A stretch of DNA of 64,000 nt from Prosopocoilus inquinatus (Eukaryota; Arthropoda; Insecta; Coleoptera; Lucanidae), in contig CM069875.1 in the NCBI GenBank assembly GCA_036172665.1, forward strand, positions 19,685,806-19,749,805, given 5' to 3'. The notes under the pieces were generated by a model that was given only the letters and a program-made list of their open reading frames with translations, was not told the origin of the DNA and ran no database searches. Below, one piece after another: positions 39,401 to 51,400 of the stretch. Both the position numbers and the translations under genes were made by a program. The first letter of the stretch is position 1, and every line of letters begins with the position of its first letter.

Positions 39401-42400
39401 ATTACGTGCCACGCGCCGACCTTCTTTACATATCCAGTACGGCTGTTACTGAAAAAATATGGAACTGAAATATTCCGGACAGAGGCGTACGTTGTCGAAA
39501 ACGCGTATCACTCGTTTGCCAACTACCAACCTGCGAAAAAGTCGGTTGACCAATAAATGGCGCCACCCGTCCGAAAAATGTATTATCATCCGGCTGTAAC
39601 AGCATTTTATATTGATTTGTTTTGTACTGACAAGTGGAAGTATATTTGTTGACAGAAAGAATTGTACCTGTATTTGAAGAAATAGATAAATAAACGAAGC
39701 ATACACCTGCGCGCGCAACTATACAACAAATCAGATGATCTGAGTTACAGATTAATTTATGAAAATTGAATTTTTTAAGACGTATAAAATATGTAGATAG
39801 TACGAGATAAACAATTGTTCGATACGTGACAATTTAAACGTTCGTTTAGAAAATCCGAGTTCAAAATCTCCTCCTAAATCACCCAGATTGATAAACGTAA
39901 ATCGTTTTTCCTACTTTCGTCATTATTATTCGAGTGTGAGTCCTGTCATCAAATTATCATCAAATTATTTAATCAGTAACGAAACGTTGAGTAATTGTGC
40001 CATTTTTAAACTATCCGTAAAAAATACACTAATCAAAAACTAAAAGTAGTCATTCTTGTGTTTTGACTTGTATTTGGCATGGCTGAACATTTTTAAATAA
40101 TAAAATCAAATTAATTTTTATGTAAGTTAAGGGTATACTAAATAAGCAACAGTTTTACCGGCACGTCAAATTTTACTTACAAAGTTTAAGCATCAGTGAA
40201 AATATGCCTACAAAAAATAATGACTAGTTTTCTTTTTTGAGCAGTGTATTATAAAAAAAAACGCTACATTTGATCGGATTCTATACTTTATTTTTTAATT
40301 CGGAGGACTATTTTGAAATGTTGGCGCTAAAAACGAGCTTTGTCATTGGTCAATTAAAATAAATATTTTAGAATAATATTAAATATTTTGATGTACTAAA
40401 ACTCTTAAACATTTCTGTGAAAAAGTGTTTCTTTAGGTATTACCGATTACAACGTACCCTAAAAAGCAGGGTCTAGTGTATATGCATTGAATAAAAAAAT
40501 ACCTCCAATTACCCTTGAAAATAAAAACACTTATCGTAGACAGAACTATACAGGTGCTGTGACATCAAAATAAAGGTTTGATTCCCGCATTACAAAATTA
40601 CGATTGTTTCACGTTGATGTCAATTATTAGTGTACCACTACAGTGCACTCCAATCGAAAATGCTATACAGGGTATCCCAAGTTGAGTGACCTATTATAGG
40701 CAAGACCCGCTACATTCCGTTGCACGTCATTAGTTAATAATGGCGTCAGAGGCATGCTGAGTCAATAAATACTTAAAATACAAAGGAATTTTTACATTGT
40801 ATGTTCAGTTTTATAAAAAATCCCACAGTGTGTAAGTAAATAAGTATATTTATCAACGTAACATGCGTCTGACATTAACGTTAACTAATGACGTCCAACG
40901 GAATGTAATAATTACTTACTAATGATTTGATTGTCGTACGTGTGTGATATCCAGTTGGTCTAACTAATAGACTGTAATTTATTAATTTTATGTTTATAAC
41001 CAACTTGTCATATAAATACAAATTGCATTTTTTCATAATAGTACCTAATAGAAATAAGTGCAGTCACACCATAAACCTAATTGTCTGCGAAATGCAGAAA
41101 GTATTTTGGTAATATTACAGCTCATAGCTTAAAAATTAGGAAATACGTACACAGTTCTAAGTTCACTGGATCTAGGAAAATTCGCCGTAACCAATTCGCT
41201 GGAGGTACAGTTCACCATCGGTAAAGATTACATCAGTAAATTCGCAGAAAGAACAATTGCTCGCAACGAACAAACTTTTAAATGTACATATCCAAATAAT
41301 AATATACCGGGTGTCCCGCGCCATGTGCTCACCCTTCTAGAATCTTATTTATCAATCGATTAACCTGAATTATGGGGACAATAAATTAAACAAAAATTGG
41401 AATTTTTCGACATACGTTAGTCGTCATAGGACTTCTAGTTTCGCTGGAAGTGATATCAACTATTATAATGAAATCAACAACAATAACACGAAGTTTTATG
41501 TAAAAGAGGCCTTGCTCCAGAAACGTGAAAAAACTGTTTCAAATTTTCTTGTGCAAGCAACAGTTAAGAGTCCAAAAGTAAATTTTATTCTATTAAATTC
41601 TATTCTATGAATGTAAATCAATAAGCTGGTAAGAGTTAAATGCTTAAGCAAAACTAAGAAAATCAAAAATCTTCTTTTTTCGAAATATTAGACCGCAGAA
41701 AATTTTGTCTGGGTACCAACCAAGAAACTTAATTTACTATTTACTAACAATTCCAAATTAAAATTTTTTATAATTTTCGTATCTTGAATTAGTACTATTT
41801 TTAACCACACTACAAGTTTATCTGTATATAAAAAAAATTCCCATATGGTGCAAACATTTTGGGGGTCACTGAATAAGAAATATTTAGATTCTTTCAGTTT
41901 TATCAGAATTATTTGAATTTTAGTTTCAGAATTAGCGGTTTTATCAGAGAAAAGTTCTTAAAAGCAATAATGCTTTTCGTAAAAATTGATACGTAGGAGT
42001 AATAAATATAAAGATATTTCCTTTCCGTAAGTCTTACCCAGACACATTGTATATTTTATTTCATATACCTAGACATTATTTTTTTATTATTATTTCTTGT
42101 GACAAGCTTTAAAATCGCACACTCCTCAATCAGTTTCGTTGCATAAGTTTTCAGTACGCAATAATCTAGTTTAATGATATTATTGTTAATTTAATTGTAA
42201 TTTATTTTGAACAGATAAAATAGCTGTTTCAGTCCTGCTTGGTGCTTCTTCAGCAGAGACGTAGCTCGACATTCCCACTGCAAACAAAAACGACTTGCCC
42301 AATTTATTCGCTGTACAGAGGCTGCTCGAGGTTTTCACTGCAATCCAAAACGATTTGCACAAAATTTTTCCAGTAATTTATTTTGTTTTTAAAATTTCTT

Positions 42401-45400
42401 ATAGATATGGGACGCTCCATGATTGCGCTATTCATAATAGCATTCATAGCCGTGTTCGCAGCATTTTGCGTTGGAGTAACGGGCTGTTGGAGAAGATCCC
42501 CAGCCAACATCACCGCAACAGCTATTCTTATGCTTCTAGCATGTAAGTTCTTTTATTTTAAACTGAACATTATTAGATATGTTAAATCATATTTACCGAA
42601 ATGAAAAATTTGTCACTTTAAACATTTAGTGACTTAAGGCAAATACAAAGAAAGTTTTTTTTTTTATTTCAGTTAATGGGATTTAATATAAAAACCTAAA
42701 AACAAATTTTTAATTTTAATTAAGTCAAGTGACTAATCCCATAGAAATCCTCTTACCTATTAATTGAAGTAAATATTGATTTAATAACATCAAGTCAAGA
42801 CCTCCAAAATCATCCCATTATACCAAGAAGTGCTTTATTGTAATAAAAATAAAAGAAGTATAGTTTTTCAGACATAGCAAAATAGCATGTAAAATTAAAG
42901 ATTTGCAATCTCTCTCTCGTAAATTTTAGAGCAAAACGGCAAAGAAAAGAATGTTTAGTTTTCTCTAATGAACTTAAAGCCGTGTTTGTGCTTTTAAGTT
43001 TTATACTCTTATTCTCAACAATAGTAAAAGTTTCCAGGAAAAATTGACAATGGAGTCTATCCTGTAACGTTGAAAGTTATCAAGTTCTCTTCAATTATTG
43101 AAGACCCTATCACTTGATATGCTTCTTTCACTTTTTTATTTCTGTATCTTATTGTTGCGGTTATTCTGTATCATCAGTGATCAGTGATTTCTTCAAGTAT
43201 TACTTCTCGGTCGGTATTAATTCTCTATATTAAGGATATCTTCGAAATATCCTTCTATCGTAATTTATCTTTCCTGTTTTAATATTTGTCCTTCTGTATT
43301 CTTAATCAGTGATTTCTTCAAGTATTACTTCTCGGTCGGTATTAATTCTCTATATTAAGGATATCTTCGAAATACCCTTCTATCGTAATTTATCTTTCCT
43401 GTTTTAATATTTGTCCTTCTGTATTCTTAATCTGATTTGTTTCGCTATTTTTCCTATTTCTCAATGATCTCTATTTTTTGTTCTTTGTTTCTTGTACTCC
43501 TCTTAGCGGGCATACGTTTTTTTTTTTATTTAAATATCCTTTCCGTTTCTACTTCTGAATTTTAACCTGTATCTTGACACTCCCGTTCCATCATCTTGTT
43601 TTTTTATTATTATTCTTTATTCTAATACTACCACACACTTGTTATGTTGTGTTTATAACATCTCTTAACGCAGGTTCCACATTTCCTCTATTATATCACC
43701 TGTAGTTCTCAAATGCTAGTAATGAATTCCTCAGTTTATAATTTCTTATATTTACTCTTGCTTCGGTTTCTAGTCTTCTTCGGACTTTTCTTTATCTTCA
43801 TTACCTTCTAACTTTATTTTTGCTAGTAGTAAAAAGTGATCATTGTTAATTTCTGCGATTTCATTGGTCCTATACAGGCTGTCCATTTTTCGAGCCCAAG
43901 TATGGGGATCTCACTTATCTTAAGAGATACGAGGTCGGTTAAATTAGGCCAAAGTTGCGTATTTTCATGCTAATTAATAATCTGAAACGCAATTTAAGTT
44001 ATTCCTTGTCGTTTTGAAGATATTGAGAAAAAACTTAAATTTTTCAATGTCGTTTTTATTTTTTAAATCGAAAACCGATAAAGCTAGACATTTATAACTT
44101 ACACATTATTAAGGCACTTTTTACAGAGAATCTAAATCTGTCATTACATTTACCCTAGTTGTCAAAATTGTAGAGATACGACTGTCAACTTTTTTTTCTT
44201 ATGGGCGCCATATTGGATTTTCATATTTCTAAATAAAGATCTTTTCTCCGATTCTAACAATGTATCACACATTATTGTTGATTCGACTTTTTGACGGAAA
44301 ATTCAATTAATCAATTAATTAGCATGAAAATACGCAACTTTGGCCTAATTTAACCGACCTCGTGTCTCTTAAGATAAGTGAGATCCCCTTGTTTGGGCTC
44401 GAGAAATGGACAGCCTGAAGACACATATTCACGGTGAGTGGCCTATTAAAAATACTGGAAACTACCGCTTACAGGTCGCTGAAAATTTGTATACAGGAGA
44501 TGATGATCTATTCAAATAATATGAAATCATAACGTGCTTCCGGTTCTACCGGAAGTCGATAGTAATTTTCCTATTTTAAACAGAACACCCCATATGTTAT
44601 TACATTTTTGAATTCCCCTTTCAATTCTACATCTCTTGTATTCACATAAAAAAAAACGTATTATTTTGATATTCAATTTTTTTCTAAAAATTTTGGCGTT
44701 TCCAAAAGTCACCATAAATTGGAATATTTCAAAAACTAAAAAAACATGGAGAATTGGATAATTCTCTGTTTGATTACAAAGATGGAATAACACTTCTCTG
44801 ATAAAAGTTACACCGTATACAAAAAGCTTACAGGGAATCCACAAGAGCTGACAGTTTTCAACAATAAATAACTCATTTTTTTTAAAGCAACCACTGACTT
44901 TTTCTATGCCATCGGAAGCAAAATATTATTTTATTTCGTTTTTGTATAAATAATTTTATCACTATCTTTAAAGGTTTTCAGGATATTTATGCATAATTAA
45001 TTTTTTGTTAAGTACTGGCGTTATAAAGATTTAATTTTTGAATTTCTTGTCCATCCAATTGTTCAAATACATTTCTACCACTTCGATTCAGATTCTGTCT
45101 AGTATTTGCAGGAGTATTATGTACTTTATCTTTTTAATTGACTCCGTAAATAAAAATCTACTGAAGTTAGATCGGATCATCTAGGAAGCCAAACCCATTG
45201 ATCACCGCACCGTATTAAACAAAAAACTGAATGGGGAATTCAAAACTTTAATAATATATTTAAAATAAGAAAGTTAGTTTTGACTTCTGGTACAACCGGA
45301 AGTATTCCAGGACTGATTTTATATTATTTGAATAGTTCGTTATCAATTAAAACCATAAAAATTTTCAGCGGCTTGTAAGGTGTACTTTCCAATATAATCT

Positions 45401-48400
45401 AATAGACCACTCACCGTAAATATTCCTGTATTGGCAGTGAACCATGACAATGTCAACACAAAACCACAAAAAATAAATTAACATGTTCAAATAAGGTGTT
45501 CAAACTGGTCTCCATTTGCAACTAATCCTCATCCCAATCTACCACATTCGGCAATTATTGCTTGCTTTAATGTCTCTAGATTCTCATAAGAATTTCGGCG
45601 ACTGTTTATTATTACTAATTTACTTTTTAATTTACCCCAGAAGAAAAAGTCATTTGGTGACAAATCTGGAGAACGTGCAGGCTAGCTAATGGTACCTTTT
45701 CTCCCTCCAGTGATTAGGAAATGCGTCATTAAAAAAATTTCGCATAACTGCACTATTATGCGTATGACAACCATCATGCTGCAGCCAAATATCGTGGTCT
45801 ATGCTAAGCCTTTCTAAAGCAGGTCCTACTGAATTTTGCAGCAATTTGAGATACTTGTTACCGGTGAGGCATCTTTCTATGAAAAACGGACCAATGATTC
45901 GATGTTTTAAAATTCCTGCGCACACGTTAACAATTTGACGGTACTGATTAAGAACAGTTAGATGTAAATTTTGAGTACTCCAATTCCAAAAATTGGAGTA
46001 TCCTGAGTAGAAAAAGATGACTCATAACTAAAGAATATTCGTCGTAAAAAATTTACACACTACATTACACATTTCCAGAACAGTTTCAGAAAAAAAACAT
46101 TCTTTAAAATTTGTTCTCTTCAATTTTTTTTTGTTATTTATGGTCCTTAAACGACTTAAATTTTTGGTATCTGTTTAGTACACGAAAAGCTGCAGTATGA
46201 TGTATCTCCCAATTTCGCCCAATCTGCCTCAAGCTTACGTTTTTGTTTTCATTAACCATTACCAAAAGTGATTAGAGTGATTTTCCTTTTCTCTTTCAAA
46301 GATACTTTTTTACATTTTTACAATTTGTTCACGCTGACTTTTCTTTCAAAATGTTTAATAATCCTACTGATGATAGCCATACAAGGTATTTTTCGTCTGT
46401 ATAAATTCCTGAAAATGAATTCTAAATAATTCGCGAAGACTCCTCGGAATAATAGGATTTAACAAATAATACTTTTTCTTCCGTGGTATAATACCTTTCC
46501 CAGTAAATTCGAAACAGCAAAAAACAAAAAGTGGAAAACTTGCAAAATTTTGAAATTGTCGGTTTCAATAATTACAATTTGTTCACAAATTTAACACGCG
46601 TAGTTTGGTAAATTATCTGCATTTTTCAGAAGATTTTTGCCATTTTAAAACAAACTTGCGCTGTTTTTAATTTTAATATTCTAAACAATATTTTTCTTTA
46701 CCGTTTTACTCTAAAATTTACGAGACAGCCAGTATACTGGGTGGAATATGAAAAATCTTTAATGCTGTAACGTCCTTATTTTTTATCCGATTTTAATAAA
46801 TGACAGGTCAAACAAAATTACTTAAAAAAGCCACAATTTAAATCGATTTAACATTTTTTTCTGAGTTCCGTTTTTGACAGTCTAATTTTTTTTTTACGTT
46901 CCACAACTATTTCTTTTTTATTCACTTTTATAGAAATATTTTTTCTGAATTTAAAAATCTAAAAAATTATACCCATGCATGGAAAAAGAACAAGAATTTA
47001 AGGAAATAATTTAGAAATTTTAAAAATGACACAATCCCAATAAACAAAGACTAAGTGGGCTGCGAATGGCTTATCTGTCAGTCCCGCATTTTACTAAAAC
47101 TAACTTCAAAAATTCTCACATTTTGTAATAAAAACAATAAAATAAAATGGATACCCAAAATTATGTGGATATTATTGAAGCTTATTTTGAATGTGGAAAA
47201 AATGCTGCAGCTGCCTTGAGACTTTACAGAAATCGTTTTCCTAATAAATTACAACCTAGTGCCGAAAAATAAGTAAATAAAAATAAATAAATTTTTTTTT
47301 TAAATAAATATTTTTTTTTTTTAATAAATAAATTATAATGTAGATGTATTCAGAAACAAAATTTGTAATAGAAGAAGCACAGAAAAATATAGTGTGTCCA
47401 CAGATTTTCTGCAATGGTAGAGTGACATGTAATGTTGGTATATTATTGTAATCGTTTCAGTTGTTTTAAGCATTTCCTTTGTTAAAAAATTAAAACCGTA
47501 ATTAAATTGGCCTTTTAAATTACACGAATATTAGTTTTTAATATGGAAAAAATTATTCAATGTAATCTCCATCCACCTCTAAGCACTTTTCTACCCTGTA
47601 CCTAAATTCGGTACACACGTTTGTTAACGTTTCAATTTCTATTTCACTAATTACCGTTGGTATTTTTTCATTTAAAATTTCTGAATTTGTACCATTACCA
47701 ATGTATTGGTCTAAAATATCCGACCCATCTTCCAGGCAAATGGTCATCAAGCTACACTTTAAATAAAATAAAATAAAATTAATAAATTAAATTTATGGAA
47801 TGTGCAGGACATCCATCTTGTTGAAAATAAATGAATCGGTGAGTGCATGGTTCTTCAGTCCAAATTTACAGTGTTGAGTAAACAACAAATAACTTCCTCT
47901 AGATTTTTATTTTAAATAATTATTGGCTTCAGAAGGCTTTAGATATCTTTATCTGACAGAATTTTAAGCCAATAATTCACTTAACATAATAATCTAGAAA
48001 GTTATTTGTTGTTTTCTCAAAACAATAAATTTGGACTGAAGACGATTATGCACTCATCAATTCAAATGTTTCCCAAACTCACATCCGCTAGTGACGGTAA
48101 AACACAATTTTCTAACATTTGCAAATAAACGAATTCATTCAAATTTTCTTACAAAAAAATAAGGGCTAATAATTTTGTCATTTCCCATAACTTTAACTAG
48201 AGGTATTAATAATTAACAGGAACTTAAGGAAAGTTTCATTAATCATTTTGACAGATCCGAGTAATGCGATAACTCTGAATGTAATTTGAACTTAGACAAA
48301 TTTTTAACTGTAAGTAAGCATGTTTTCTGTATTTAAAGCCATAAACGAGGCAGTTCGTGAACTTTTCTATCATTTTTGCAGGTTTTAATGCAAACAAAAG

Positions 48401-51400
48401 TTTTATAAAGAATTTTTTTTTTTTCCTAAAACGTAAAATAAAAAAGTTTTTCCTCTTTCGCAGAAAATCCGTGGACACAATGTGTAGTGTAATTAAAAAA
48501 AAATTAAGTTGCGTGCGATCTGTCAAAAATAGACATTAAAAAGAAATTTATTGCAGGTCAGTTTAAATGTTTTTAAAACGATTTTGTTTGATGTATCATT
48601 TCTTAAAATTGGATAAAAAATAAGGAAGTTACAGCATCAAAGGTTTATTATATTCCACCCGGTATATTTCACGTGCTATTTGGTTATTTAGTTAAAATAA
48701 GAAAATTCAGTAGCAAGCGTAAAACTATTTATCTCAGATTTAGTTAGATTTTTTTTATTTAGGATAATTTATAAGTTCTTATCCATTTACACAAACTACT
48801 AAGAAACCGCTGATGAAGCAAATCTTTCTTGAACGATCAACTTTCTTGACTTCTTTGTGCTTTTCTCGTTATAATTGTTTTTATAATTAAAGTTAATGTT
48901 AAACTCGTTTCTTGTTATTTATTAACTTGAAATTAAATACATTTACATTTTTTTGTTTGTAGGTCTTTTGAGTGCAGGTGCTATGGGTTTGTGGCACGGA
49001 GTAGACTATTATGAGAAGGAAAAGGTAGTTGGTGAAGAATACTATCAAGAGTGGAGTCATGTGAGTTGTTTGTTTGTTTTTCTTTAACAGTTAAGAAATA
49101 ACAACGATACATAATTTTATCTCGATTATTGTAAGCGTAACTTTAAAATTAAATTAGTGCTAAGTACTGACGTAGCTTCGCCAGGCCACTAGTTGAAAAT
49201 TTTTAGACGTAACCGATGATACATTTTGTGATTCAGAACAAATTATTATGTACTGTACTAAAAAAGGTCCGTCATTATATCAACTTTGAAAAATATTGGC
49301 TCATATTAGCCGTACCAATAAAGCAAAAATGGAAAATGAATTAATCCTTAAAAGAGTTATTTGTTTGTCATTCGTAAATGTCAGTTGATAATTACATCTA
49401 CCCAATAAAAGTTTTGTTAAATTTAAATGTCATAAGTGTCCACTTTTTTCCCAGTTTTTCGTGAGTTTTCGTCAAAAAACTGAAAATCTTTCACAATTGA
49501 CTGTGATTATTCAACTTTCCTGAATTTTATGTTTTTAAACAATTTTCTATTTCTGATTTCAGAACAGAAATAATAGGATATTGAAATTAATAATTTAATT
49601 TATTTTTAAATTTTCATGTGTATTAATGAAGAACGTTATTAGTAAACCATTAAAAATTACAAAAGAATCATTATAATAACGACAGTTTGTCTGAAAATAA
49701 AAACATTACATTTTTTCAATAAAAAGCTCTGTAGTCAAATCAACGAACTTAGTAGTCTGTATGGCTGCCTGCACTAAAGACGGTAAAAATATTTTTATGA
49801 AGAAATTTTTTAGTGTTTAAATCAACGCCCAAAAATTACCAATTTATATTTTTAAATTTACATCTGTATTAATAAAGAAAATTATTGAATTAAAAATTAT
49901 AAGCAATTAATTTTAATACCATACCTGTTTGTTTAAATATAATAAATTGAGATTTTCAGAAAATAAGAAGCCTTATGGTAGGCAACCCAAAGAACGCAGG
50001 CGTTTGTGTGGTTACCTGTGCTGAAGGCTACAAGATATATTTTTAAGGGCCGATATTTACACTTGCTAGACAAATTTTCATTCACTTTTTATATGATCTG
50101 AGCCACTCATCTCAACTAGCCTAAGCTCAGTTTATTTATAAAAGGAACGCGACTAAAGTCCTCATTAATGTTATTTGGCAAATAAATTGATTTTTATGAA
50201 TGTCCTGGAGATCCGTCAAAAATTCGTCAAATAATAAAAACAGGCAAATTCCTTATCTTTTCCGGACATTATGAGCCTTAGGTGTGTTCTTTTTACCGCA
50301 AAACTGTAACGCAAGTAACTGAGCACTCAGCGGCACTCAGTAACTTTGCAAATTTGTATGTTTTTTTACACGCTCGTTGGTGAGATTATGTGAGCTACCT
50401 CCGAATCAATCAAGTAGAGATTTAGGTTAGAATGCATGTGTACGTAATGGCCGAATGTCTCGTTTGCGCGATGTCAGTGGAATTATCTTGTTTTTTTTAG
50501 AACGTTTAAATCAGTAAAACTCACCTTACTTCTGATATTTACTGATCTGAGTCGAAAGTAAAACGAACACATCTATTGTCTCAATTCCCTGACTGTTTCC
50601 ATGTTTTTTCGGTAAGTAGGAACTTTTTATCCCTTCGAGAAAATTTCAGAAAACCCGAATCTGAATAAAAAATAGGAAGTGGCTAGAGTCCCGAACACGA
50701 TATCGCTTCCAAAAAGTTAAAATCCCGAGCGGGTGTGATTTATGAAAAATCGTTCGGGTTTCACAAAAAATTGTAACGATCCCGAACGTAAAACTTGCTG
50801 GACTATAACATGTCACTTGTGCACGCTGCATTTGATTTTGTTCTAAATTACCAGCAAAACCAGTTGTGTTAGTTACGGGAAAGTTCTTACAAGCATTTGA
50901 GGTTTATAAAGACCTACAAAAATCTATAGATAAATCTAGTTTTGGAAAAGGTGTGCCAAAACAGTAAAGTAACATCTTATCCTCCACATGTATAAGACCG
51001 TGGTAACAGAATAAGCTTATTTCATCACCATGCTCAATAGAAACGATACCTACTCATACGTATGCATGAACATTCACTGGCAAAAATTTAAAACAACAAA
51101 TATCACAACTCCCTCCTCTCTCTCAATTGCTGTAATTGTTGAAAGGAATCATTTCAATTGAGCACGACGGTATATTTTTAATGTGCTTTGGATAATGAGA
51201 CGATATTGAAGTCAACTGACGATAATAACGACGAATCGATTTTGTGTGCAATTGGCTAAATTATACATATACCTCTTTGATTTTATCTGTCCCGTAAAAT
51301 ATTTAGAAACAATTGTATCGACAATGCTTTCTAAGAATACAATATGGTACAACAAAGGAAGTCGGACATTGAAACGTCTATTCATGTAATCATTCTTGTA

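Larger units (their letters stand above)
46737..48662. mobile_element. 1.93-kb inverted-repeat transposon remnant
   Basis: Ends CTGGGTGGAATATGAAAAAT / TATTATATTCCACCCGG with arms of about 80-110 bp (GCTGTAAC, TTATTTTTTATCC inside), flanked by TATA on both sides (46733-46736, 48663-48666). It contains a transposase N-terminus on the + strand and a C-terminus-like piece on the - strand. Confidence 0.82.

Noticed and set aside
43181..43431. Direct repeats as a CRISPR array
   Set aside because: Just two long tandem copies without spacers, in a eukaryotic intron.
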